Of a stretch of 64,000 bases of DNA, positions 35,547 through 44,376 are shown piece after piece. This stretch comes from RGIG464 sp045599585. Lineage in GTDB: Bacteria; Myxococcota_A; Bradymonadia; UBA4248. The translations under genes were made by a program, and so were the position numbers. Below the pieces are notes generated by a model. The model was not told the origin of the DNA and did not search any database. It saw only the letters and a program-made list of their open reading frames with translations. The stretch covers positions 25,481 to 89,480 of the forward strand of contig JAZRWH010000069.1 in assembly GCA_045599585.1 (NCBI GenBank), written 5' to 3'. Position 1 is the stretch's first letter. Every line of letters begins with the position of its first letter.

Positions 35547-37241
35547 ATGGCTGAGAAAAAACTAAGACCGGGTGGATTGATTGAGTTCTACCCCGAATTT
35601 AAAGACAACCATGCGTATTACGTCGACAAGACGATGTTTATCGCACAGGTGTTGACAAATACGAGTAAAGTTCAGCTTTACACGCGCCCGCGCCGATTCG
35701 GCAAAACGCTTTCGCTCACGACGCTTCACACCTTCCTCGCCTTTCACGATTATTTGGGCAGACCGTTTGATCCAAAGCCTTATTTTGAAGGCCGAAAGGT
35801 CATGTCCTGCGACGACGAAGTTTTGTCGCGCATGGGCAAACATCCCGTCATCTTCATGTCGCTTAAGGAATGCTGCAAGCCGACGTTTGAAGAAAGTATG
35901 AATCACTTTAAGGTAGCAGTGTCCGAGTGCCTAGGCGTCCATTACAGGACGATTCAGAGTGGTCTGAACTCAGAAGCAGACAAACTGGATTTTAAAGCGT
36001 TGGAATTGCGAAACGCTTCGCAATATGTTTATGAAAATGCTTTAAAATTATTTTCAAAATGGATTGAGCAGTCAGCAGGCGTCAAACCATACATCCTTAT
36101 CGATGAATACGATGTGCCGCTGCAGACGGCATATCATTACGGATATTACGACGAAATGGTGTCGTTCATTCGTTCGTTATTCAGCAATGGCCTTAAAACC
36201 AATTCCAGCTTTGAAAAAGCCGTGCTGACCGGATGCATGCGCATTTCTAAAGAATCGATATTTACGGGATTTAATAATTTACGCGTCTATTCAATTGACT
36301 CCGAGATGGACAATGAATACTTTGGTTTCACGCCCGATGAAGTCAAAGAAATGCTCAATTATTATGACCTGTCTGACCATTATGATGCGATTCAGGACTG
36401 GTATGACAGTTATCAATTTGGCACCAGGCATGTCTATAATCCGTTCAGCCTGGTTCAATGCGTCGATAATCTTACCCTCAATGATCCACGCGCGATTCGC
36501 TGTTACTGGACCAATTCGAGCAGCAATGATGTGATTCGCGATATGGTCGTCGAACATCCAGAGTGCCGCGATGATATCGAGAAATTGTTAAAAGGCGAGT
36601 CGATTTATAAACCGATTCATGAATCGATGACTTACCGTGATATGCGTTCGTATCAGGATAATATCTGGACGCTGTTATATTATACGGGTTATGTCAAAAG
36701 TCTGTCGCGCCGACAAGTCGGCAATAAATGGATTCATGAAATCAGGCTCGTCAATAAAGAGATTCATGCAATATTTCCGCAATATATTGATATTTCGTTT
36801 TATAATTCCGTCGAAAAGCAGGATCTATCTGCATTTTATCAATCGATTTGGGATAAAAATGCCGATCATCTACAACGATTTGTTAATAATATCTTAGCCG
36901 TTATGGTCAGTTATTACGATACGCAGGAAATGTTCTACCATGGTATGATGCTCGGCATTTTGTCGAATTTATATCAGTACGAAATCAAATCAAACCGCGA
37001 AGACGGCAACGGCCGCACCGATATCGTATTGCGCGACATGCGCGATGATCGAGCCGTCGTCTTCGAATTTAAATGGTGTGATGATAAAGACCAGCTCAAA
37101 AAATTGCCGGAAATTGCATTACAGCAGGTTCGCGACAATAAATATGCCGAAGCGATTCATAAAGAAGGCTATCAAACGGTTTATGTGGTTGGCGTGGGTT
37201 TCTGCAAAAAGACGTGTGCGGTGATGGTCGAAGAGATGTAA
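35547..37241 (+). CDS. AAA-ATPase-like protein with C-terminal PD-(D/E)XK nuclease domain (copy 1)
   Basis: 564 residues. The ATG at 35547 has GAGGAGGT 6 nt upstream. The N-terminal AAA-ATPase_like domain has YVDKTMFI, the P-loop RPRRFGKT (47-54) and Walker B-like ILIDEYDVPL (~183-192). The C-terminal PDDEXK_9-type domain has GRTDIVLRD and VVFEFKW, giving the D...ExK nuclease triad, preceded by MLGILSNLYQ. The family is very common in gut and other anaerobic bacteria; its role is not settled. Copy 2 is at 48077. The two proteins are nearly the same except for a ~60-residue cassette between P-loop and Walker B (nt 35898-36078). Confidence 0.92.
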   Translation: MAEKKLRPGGLIEFYPEFKDNHAYYVDKTMFIAQVLTNTSKVQLYTRPRRFGKTLSLTTLHTFLAFHDYLGRPFDPKPYFEGRKVMSCDDEVLSRMGKHPVIFMSLKECCKPTFEESMNHFKVAVSECLGVHYRTIQSGLNSEADKLDFKALELRNASQYVYENALKLFSKWIEQSAGVKPYILIDEYDVPLQTAYHYGYYDEMVSFIRSLFSNGLKTNSSFEKAVLTGCMRISKESIFTGFNNLRVYSIDSEMDNEYFGFTPDEVKEMLNYYDLSDHYDAIQDWYDSYQFGTRHVYNPFSLVQCVDNLTLNDPRAIRCYWTNSSSNDVIRDMVVEHPECRDDIEKLLKGESIYKPIHESMTYRDMRSYQDNIWTLLYYTGYVKSLSRRQVGNKWIHEIRLVNKEIHAIFPQYIDISFYNSVEKQDLSAFYQSIWDKNADHLQRFVNNILAVMVSYYDTQEMFYHGMMLGILSNLYQYEIKSNREDGNGRTDIVLRDMRDDRAVVFEFKWCDDKDQLKKLPEIALQQVRDNKYAEAIHKEGYQTVYVVGVGFCKKTCAVMVEEM

Positions 37242-37369
37242 AGGTGACTAAGGTTAGTGGTGAGGATGCACAATATCACATAGTGCTATAACCAGAGTTT
37301 TTTGATAAATATCAAATCATCTATAAGGAATAAATAGAGATGAAGTCAGTAATTTTAAAAATGCTAACC

Positions 37370-37378
37370 GGGGGGGGG
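37370..37378. other. G9 homopolymer tract upstream of the PLD-helicase gene
   Basis: Nine consecutive G in an otherwise AT-rich spacer, ~90 nt before the gene start. A TATAAT at 37410-37415 lies between the tract and the gene. Length change could alter promoter use. Confidence 0.5.
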
Positions 37379-37465
37379 CAAAAAGTATGCCATAACGCAT
37401 AATTTATTTTATAATTCCTCTGATGGTTCGCACCTGCACCTTCTCCAGTCTGAGGAGGTGGCGTG

Positions 37466-40400
37466 ATGAGTACGAAATTCTTCACCAATGCTTCCGGAAA
37501 TTCCCTGTTTGATAAGTTGAAAGGCATATCTAACAATATGCCTAACTTTGACCTGTTTTGCGCAGCCGTTGGTTATTTTAGGGCATCGGGGTATTTCAAA
37601 ATCCGAAAAGAACTTGAGAATGTTCCTGAAATTCGGGTACTCGTCGGCATTAATGTCGACAAACTATTTGCAAGACATCAGTCAAATGCTTCTAAACAAG
37701 GAAATCTATTCAATACCACCCCAGACGATGTCCGAAAACAATATATTAATGAGTTTATCCAGGATGTAAAAGACGCTGGATACAGTGCAGAAATTGAAGA
37801 TGGCATTATACAACTGGCAGAAGATTTAAAATCAGGCCGATTGAAGATGAAGGCTCACCCAGATCATAATCTTCATGCTAAATTCTATTTATGTCTGCCA
37901 AAAAATTTTAATGAAAATACTGATGGCTGGGTCATCATGGGCTCATCTAACCTTTCAGAACAAGGTCTGGGGCTGACTCAACCGCCACGATATGAACTCA
38001 ACGTCGCCATGAAAGACTTCGATGACGTGAACTTCTGCTGTGAAGAGTTCGAAAAATTGTGGAAGGAAGGTGTCGATATCCGTCCGGAAGACGTAGATAA
38101 CGCAACCAATCAAACCCACCTCGCACAGGTTACGCCCTACGAACTTTATATGAAGCTGCTCATCGAGTGGTTTGGCGAACTCGTTGAAGACGATTTCACC
38201 ATCGATATGCCCGACGGCTATAAAGACCTCAAATATCAACAGGATGCAGCCAGTCAAGGCTTTCAGCTCATGATGAAGCACAACGGTTTTATCCTTGCCG
38301 ACGTCGTCGGTCTTGGAAAAACGATCGTTGCCGCAATTATTGCCCGTCGCTTCCGCGAAGTGAATGGCAATTATACAAATATCCTTGTCGTATGTCCGCC
38401 TGCCGTTCGCCCGGGATGGGAAAAAACATTCAAATCCTTTGGACTAAGAAAACGCACGCATTACATAACTAGCGGCAGCCTCGACAAAGTGATTAATGTA
38501 AAAGACAATTATTATGACAAAGAAGATTACGACCTCATTATAGTTGATGAGGCTCATAATTATCGACGCGATGAGAGCGACCGCTTCCAAAACCTCCAAA
38601 CAATCTGTAAGTCTCCATGTGAAGCAAGAACCAATAACCGCAATAGCAGAAAAAAAGTCATTCTGATTTCGGCGACGCCGCTGAACAACCATCCGGAAGA
38701 CATAAAAAATCTACTCTCTCTCTTTCAGGATACAAAGTGTTCAACACTTGACGGTATCACAAATCTCGATAGATATTTCGCTAAAATCTTTAAAGATTAC
38801 GGCGATATTATGCGCCAGCGTGACCAATTCAACCCAGAAGAACTTACAGAACGCATTGAAGATATTTATAGCGATGTCCGGCAACGCATTCTTAATCAAA
38901 TCACAGTCAGACGAACGCGCCATAATATTTTAAACAATCCTGAATATAAAAAAGACCTGGATAATAATCATATTCATTTTCCAGATATTCTTCCTCCCAA
39001 TGAATGGCGCTATCAACTTAATTCTGAACTGGCAGCTCTATTTGAATATACCGTTGATGTTCTGACGAATGAAGAAACAGGTCTTGATTACACACGATAT
39101 CGCGCCATCGAACACCTTAAAGCTCCGTTCAACAGCAAATTCTCCGAAGCAAAACAAAGCGCAAAAAACCTCGCCAATATTTATAAAATAAATATGGTCA
39201 AACGTCTCGAAAGCAGCTTCCACGCTTTTAAACGTTCATTAGCCACTTTTATAAAAATCACTGGTGGTCTTATCGAAATGTATAATAACAACACGGTTGC
39301 CATTGTCGGTAGCCGCGATAATACATTGCGAAAACTTCAAAATGAAGGATTGGAATTAAATGAAATTCTCGCTATTCTCATTGAAAAAGAAAAAGGCGAA
39401 ATATTCCCACGCGAAGCATTTGATGAAGACTTTATTGTAAGATTACAACAGGATTACACTCTGCTTTTGGATTTAAACAAACGCTGGTCGCGCGTTACCG
39501 AAGACCCAAAACTCGACCTGTTCATCGAAAAACTCAACCAAGTTTTATTCGATCCATCACGCAACCAGTCAGACAAGCTCGTCGTCTTTTCAGAAAGTGT
39601 CGACACGGTCAACTATCTGACGGAACAATTACAAAGCCGCTTTCCACAAAAGCGTGTCATCTCGATCACATCCAAAACGCGCGATGACCGCACTCCCATC
39701 GTAGAAGCCAATTTTGACGCCAATTTACCGGAATCAGAACAAGACCACGATCCGGAAAAAGAATATAATATTCTCATCTCCAGTGATGTTTTGTCGGAAG
39801 GTGTCAACCTCCATCGAGCGCATCTCATCGTCAATTACGACTCGCCGTGGAACGCCACGCGCCTGATGCAGCGCATTGGTCGTGTCAACCGAATCGGTTC
39901 TGTCAGTGACGCCATTTATAATTTCATGTTTTACCCTTCGGCAGAGGGCGATCAGTTTATTCGACTGATTTCAAACGCCATCATCAAACTGCAGGGCTTC
40001 CATTCCGCTCTTGGCGAAGATGCACAAATATTCTCACACGAAGAAATTGTAAAACAATTCGAACTGTTCAACCGTAACGTAAAAGACGATATCGACGAAA
40101 ACATCGCTTTCCTGCGAGAAACGCGCGAACTCTATCGCAAACATCGCGATGACTACCATCGCATCAAAGCGCTGCCGCGCAAAAGCCGCGTCGCACGCTC
40201 ATCGAATAAAAAACACCCTGCACAAACAACGGTTGCTTATATCGCATCCGACCTCAAAACTCAGTGCTACCACATCACAAATGGTGAATGCTCGCCCATT
40301 CAGTTCGCCGATGCAGCTCGTTTCATGAAAGCTAAACAAGACGAACAGGCACTCAATTTCGTCGACGCACGCCCACTCAATATCGCTCATATTGGTCGAG

Positions 40401-40768
40401 CTCTTGAAAGTTATCAGAACGCGCGCGAAACCGAATGCGACACTGGATCTGCCAATGCGAATATCAACGATCCTGAGGCGCAAAAAGCAAATAAGCAACT
40501 ACGTGAGTGGAAACGCGCCTGCCCAGATTGCGCACAGGCCTGCGATACGCTTATGCAGCTGGTTTCAAACGGCACCATCAGCGCTTTGCCCGGCAAAATC
40601 GCCAAAATTAAAAAAGACGCTGACAAACAGCCCTCGTTCGATCTTAAAAATCTGGCGCTCACTAAACAGCTAAAGGCGCTTTGCACAACTTATACAACTT
40701 CCAGAATCCACGACGATGATCCGGTAGATTCCAATCCCGAAATTGTCCTTTCCGAAACCTTTATCTAA
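37466..40768 (+). CDS. PLD-nuclease/SNF2-type helicase fusion
   Basis: 1100 residues; ATG with GAGGAGGT 6 nt upstream. Residues ~5-200 are a phospholipase-D-like nuclease half-site: H137-A-K139 and, 20 residues on, GSSN (159-162). One HKD half means a dimer would be needed for cutting. A superfamily 2 helicase follows: GLGKT (282-286), VVCPPAV, DEAH (361-364), SATPL, then SDVLSEGVNLHRA and QRIGRVNRIGS in the second RecA lobe. The next gene is an Eco57I-type methylase. Helicase plus nuclease beside a methylase fits a restriction-like anti-phage system. The pair is not a standard DISARM or BREX set. Confidence 0.9.
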   Translation: MSTKFFTNASGNSLFDKLKGISNNMPNFDLFCAAVGYFRASGYFKIRKELENVPEIRVLVGINVDKLFARHQSNASKQGNLFNTTPDDVRKQYINEFIQDVKDAGYSAEIEDGIIQLAEDLKSGRLKMKAHPDHNLHAKFYLCLPKNFNENTDGWVIMGSSNLSEQGLGLTQPPRYELNVAMKDFDDVNFCCEEFEKLWKEGVDIRPEDVDNATNQTHLAQVTPYELYMKLLIEWFGELVEDDFTIDMPDGYKDLKYQQDAASQGFQLMMKHNGFILADVVGLGKTIVAAIIARRFREVNGNYTNILVVCPPAVRPGWEKTFKSFGLRKRTHYITSGSLDKVINVKDNYYDKEDYDLIIVDEAHNYRRDESDRFQNLQTICKSPCEARTNNRNSRKKVILISATPLNNHPEDIKNLLSLFQDTKCSTLDGITNLDRYFAKIFKDYGDIMRQRDQFNPEELTERIEDIYSDVRQRILNQITVRRTRHNILNNPEYKKDLDNNHIHFPDILPPNEWRYQLNSELAALFEYTVDVLTNEETGLDYTRYRAIEHLKAPFNSKFSEAKQSAKNLANIYKINMVKRLESSFHAFKRSLATFIKITGGLIEMYNNNTVAIVGSRDNTLRKLQNEGLELNEILAILIEKEKGEIFPREAFDEDFIVRLQQDYTLLLDLNKRWSRVTEDPKLDLFIEKLNQVLFDPSRNQSDKLVVFSESVDTVNYLTEQLQSRFPQKRVISITSKTRDDRTPIVEANFDANLPESEQDHDPEKEYNILISSDVLSEGVNLHRAHLIVNYDSPWNATRLMQRIGRVNRIGSVSDAIYNFMFYPSAEGDQFIRLISNAIIKLQGFHSALGEDAQIFSHEEIVKQFELFNRNVKDDIDENIAFLRETRELYRKHRDDYHRIKALPRKSRVARSSNKKHPAQTTVAYIASDLKTQCYHITNGECSPIQFADAARFMKAKQDEQALNFVDARPLNIAHIGRALESYQNARETECDTGSANANINDPEAQKANKQLREWKRACPDCAQACDTLMQLVSNGTISALPGKIAKIKKDADKQPSFDLKNLALTKQLKALCTTYTTSRIHDDDPVDSNPEIVLSETFI

Positions 40769-40827
40769 CCCAACGCGTACGCTCGCGTTTTGGGGGAGAT
40801 TGCGCAACAGATGATTTTGTTTTGGGT

Positions 40828-40881
40828 GGGGGAAGTGTCCCCCTGAGCGGCTATTGGCGAAGCCAATACGCCGCTACCCCC
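40828..40881. repeat. composite GGGGG-footed hairpin repeat, reverse orientation
   Basis: GGGGGAAGTGTCCCCC, then AGCGGC, TATTGGC, loop GAA, GCCAATA, unpaired C40869, GCCGCT, ACCCCC. Placed between the helicase and methylase genes, 60 nt after the helicase stop. Confidence 0.8.
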
Positions 40882-40951
40882 TCTGCCTTATGGCATGCAA
40901 AACACGTTAATTGCACAAAACCTTAGGGCGTGAGCTCCAGGAGCTTGCACC

Positions 40952-43900
40952 ATGGCTATGAATTACAATCGAGTAGAATTACAATCACTGTTCCAGAAAC
41001 CTTTTGAACACGATGCCTGGCGAAAAATCATAAAAGACTATTTCAATGCCACTGATATCCGTAAAACGCCCGAACAGCTGCCTTCCCCTTCCGACGAAAT
41101 GAAGGCCTACAGCCTCGGTTACACAATAACGTCTGACAATTACGAAATCTATTTTCTTTACTACAAGTGTACTAACAAATCGATCGCGCGCCGCAAAGTT
41201 ACTTTACGTCAACTTGCCAAATCCATGGCTTCAAAACTCAGTACCGATGCTGTGCTTGCGGTATTTGACGACGGAAATAACTGGCGATTATCATTCATCT
41301 GCGACCTTAAAGGCGAGAAAACTTCTCCAAAGCGTTTTACTTACGTTTTTGGTGATCCTAAACTCTATTATCACACCCCCGTTGCTCGTTTTCTTGAACT
41401 TCAAAAACGCGGTATCTCTTTTGCCAATATCAAAGACGCTTTCTCGGTCGAAGCAGTAAATAAAGAATTTTATACAAAACTATTTTCCTGGTACGAATGG
41501 GCGCAAAAAGATACATTTAATGTCACGTTCCCCAACATGACCGATAGCAATGACGATGACCGCGTCGAAATCAACCAGCACCTCATTCGATTGATTACTC
41601 GTCTGATTTTTGTGTGGTTCATTAAACAGAAAAACTTAATCGCCGACGAACTGTTTGAGCCTCAAGAAGTGGCTAAATTATTGAAAAACTTCAACCCCTT
41701 GGCTGGTAAAGACGACGTTGACTGCAAACCGCAAAAAGAAGAAACGACGAATTATTATCATGCCATTATACAAAATCTGTTTTTTGCAACGCTGAACAAA
41801 ACGATGAACGAGCGTCGCTTTTCTTACGAAGGGAACGACCGAGAAAAGCGTAAAGCCGATTATAGCATTAAATCGCTCTATCGTTACAGCGAACTGTTTA
41901 TCAATGACAAAGCGCAAAGCGAAGCGGTTAAATTATTCGATAAAACGCCGTTCCTAAACGGTGGTCTTTTTGAGTGTTTGGATAAATCCGATCCAAATGC
42001 CATAAATTATAATCGCGTGAATTATGTCGATGGGTTCAGCCGTAATGACGAGATGAATGGCACCAATTTCAAATGCCGAGCTTTTATTCCGAATGTGCTG
42101 TTCTTTAATGAAGATGAAAAACAGCCAGGTCTGATCACGCTGCTCAAACAGTACAATTTTACAGTTGAAGAAAGCACAGCCAATGACGCGGTTGTCGCGC
42201 TTGATCCCGAATTGTTGGGCAAGATCTTTGAAAATCTGTTGGCGAGTTACAACCCCGAAACCAAAGAATCCGCGCGCAAATCGTCTGGTTCATATTATAC
42301 GCCGCGTGAGATCGTTAAATATATGGTTGAGCAGTCGATCGCCGAGGCGCTCAAAACAAAATTGCCCAAAGTTGATCCGGAGGCCATTGATGCACTGATT
42401 CAAGATGATGAGTGCCCCAAAGCACTCGACATGCGTCATGGTGAAGTCAAAGATACTTTACTGAGCCTCAAAATCATTGATCCTGCTGTGGGGTCTGGTG
42501 CATTCCCGATGGGCGTTATGCAGTGCATGCTTGAAATCATTCAGAAACTGTTTCCCGAAACGGACAACATTTACGAACTCAAGAAAAGGATCATCGAAGA
42601 CTGTCTGTATGGTGTTGATATTCAGCCGATTGCCGTTCAAATCACCAAATTGCGTTGCTTCATTTCATTGATCGTCGACGAAATGCCCGATCCGGCAAAA
42701 CCGAACCATGGCATGATGACACTTCCTAACCTCGAAACCAAATTTGTAGCCGCAAATTCGCTGATTCCGTTGAACACCAAAACGCCAGCACAGCCGTCAC
42801 TGTTTGATTTAATGGCACGCGAGATTAACGCAGAACGCCGTAAGTTACTCGAGATTCGCCACAAACACTTCCTCGCTAAAACTTACGACGAAAAGAAAGC
42901 GCTTCGCGAAGCCGACAAAATTTCTCGTACCAAACTGGCTCAACTTTATGAGAAAAATAAAGCGATTTCCTCCGACGAAGTTAAACGCATCATCGACTGG
43001 GATCCCTACAATCAGAACCAGTTTGCACCATTCTTCGATCCGGAATGGATGCTAGGCGTGAGTGAGGGATTCGATATTGTAATTGCTAACCCGCCGTATG
43101 GGGCAACAATGAGTGACACTGATAAAGCATGCTATAAATCCCATTATCAATGGTTGAAAAATCGGTACGATATCTACATGGTGTTCTTTGAACTTGGTAT
43201 CACGATTACAAACAATGTTTTGTGTTTTATCACACCAGACAAATGGTTATCTAAATCGTTCGGTTTAACTTTTAGAGAAAAATGCATGATTCCATATATG
43301 AGAAGTATTCTTCATTTAGGAAATGCAGTCTTCGAATCAGCCACCGTTGATGCTATTGTTACAAATTTTAGCAAGAATATAAACAAAGAACTGAGTATCA
43401 GAATTTGTGAAGAGAAACAGTTTGTTACTGTGAATAGAATTGATAAAAAGAAACTAACCACTCCTTATCTAATTGATCAGTATTTTGAAAAGGAAAAACC
43501 TGAAATTATAAGAATAGTAGAAAAGCAGCATCATGTATTAGGAGACTATGCTAAATGTGAATATGCCATGGCAAGCCCTACTGATGCTTATAAATTGAAG
43601 GAATATATTTCAGAAAATTCAGATCCGGGTATTAGTGATCTCATTTTAATAAACACGGGTATTATAGAAAAATACACCAACCGTTGGAAAGTGAAATCGA
43701 TGAAATACCTAAAAGACAAATACAATCATCCAACAGTTAGAATAGATGATATCAAATCGATTTTTGGTGAAACCTTCATTAAGCGCATGACATCGCCAAA
43801 GTTAATCATCAAAGGGTTAAATCTTCTTGATTGCTGTATCGATTATGATGGTCGAATCATGTCTACTGTTGCGACATTAAACATTCGTTCTCAATCCAAA

Positions 43901-44164
43901 GAACTGCTTAATGTTCTTGCGGCAATTATTAACTCATCTGTAATGACAGAGTACTGTAAGGCAAAATACAAATCCAGTAGTTATTGTGGAGGTTTATTAT
44001 TCACACCAGATATGATTAATAATTTACCAGTACCAGACTTATCAAATCTATCCATATTAAATGATGTTATTAAAAAAGTTAATAGCGTATTTAATGATTC
44101 AGAAAATAGAAAAAATATAATTTCAGAAATAGATGCATTGGTTAGAAAAATGTATAAATTATAA
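40952..44164 (+). CDS. Eco57I-type N6-adenine DNA methyltransferase with C-terminal specificity domain
   Basis: 1070 residues; ATG with AGGAG 8 nt upstream. Motif I DPAVGSGAF is near residue 510, preceded by the helical ARKSSGSYYTPREIVKYMV segment, and motif IV NPPYGA near 713, which marks it as an N6-adenine methylase. The C-terminal ~330 residues look like a TaqI-like target-recognition region. The first ~450 residues are a large helical N-terminus without an obvious nuclease motif, so cutting may depend on the upstream PLD-helicase. From about 43090 to the end the DNA is distinctly more AT-rich than before it, a sign of a swapped specificity domain. Confidence 0.9.
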   Translation: MAMNYNRVELQSLFQKPFEHDAWRKIIKDYFNATDIRKTPEQLPSPSDEMKAYSLGYTITSDNYEIYFLYYKCTNKSIARRKVTLRQLAKSMASKLSTDAVLAVFDDGNNWRLSFICDLKGEKTSPKRFTYVFGDPKLYYHTPVARFLELQKRGISFANIKDAFSVEAVNKEFYTKLFSWYEWAQKDTFNVTFPNMTDSNDDDRVEINQHLIRLITRLIFVWFIKQKNLIADELFEPQEVAKLLKNFNPLAGKDDVDCKPQKEETTNYYHAIIQNLFFATLNKTMNERRFSYEGNDREKRKADYSIKSLYRYSELFINDKAQSEAVKLFDKTPFLNGGLFECLDKSDPNAINYNRVNYVDGFSRNDEMNGTNFKCRAFIPNVLFFNEDEKQPGLITLLKQYNFTVEESTANDAVVALDPELLGKIFENLLASYNPETKESARKSSGSYYTPREIVKYMVEQSIAEALKTKLPKVDPEAIDALIQDDECPKALDMRHGEVKDTLLSLKIIDPAVGSGAFPMGVMQCMLEIIQKLFPETDNIYELKKRIIEDCLYGVDIQPIAVQITKLRCFISLIVDEMPDPAKPNHGMMTLPNLETKFVAANSLIPLNTKTPAQPSLFDLMAREINAERRKLLEIRHKHFLAKTYDEKKALREADKISRTKLAQLYEKNKAISSDEVKRIIDWDPYNQNQFAPFFDPEWMLGVSEGFDIVIANPPYGATMSDTDKACYKSHYQWLKNRYDIYMVFFELGITITNNVLCFITPDKWLSKSFGLTFREKCMIPYMRSILHLGNAVFESATVDAIVTNFSKNINKELSIRICEEKQFVTVNRIDKKKLTTPYLIDQYFEKEKPEIIRIVEKQHHVLGDYAKCEYAMASPTDAYKLKEYISENSDPGISDLILINTGIIEKYTNRWKVKSMKYLKDKYNHPTVRIDDIKSIFGETFIKRMTSPKLIIKGLNLLDCCIDYDGRIMSTVATLNIRSQSKELLNVLAAIINSSVMTEYCKAKYKSSSYCGGLLFTPDMINNLPVPDLSNLSILNDVIKKVNSVFNDSENRKNIISEIDALVRKMYKL

Positions 44165-44258
44165 ATTTAAACGCAAATCTATAGCGCAAGCCTTTATACT
44201 ATTACGTAATTTCCATGCGTGAGTGTTCTAAAACGAGACCTCACGTAGCATAACAAAA

Positions 44259-44329
44259 GTGCGGCGTATTGAGCGTAAGCGAGAAGCCGCACAGCCCAGC
44301 CGTATTGAGCGTAAGCGAGAAGGCTGGGC
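44259..44329. repeat. twin bulged-G hairpins
   Basis: 44259-44292 (GTGCGGC...GCCGCAC) and 44294-44329 (GCCCAGCC...GGCTGGGC) share the same inner part, GTATTGAGCGTAAGCGAGAA, inside different outer stems. The gap to the deaminase gene is short. Confidence 0.8.
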
Positions 44330-44376
44330 GTCGCAAGAAGGTGGAGTATTAATTATCATCAATTAAGGAGCATAAT

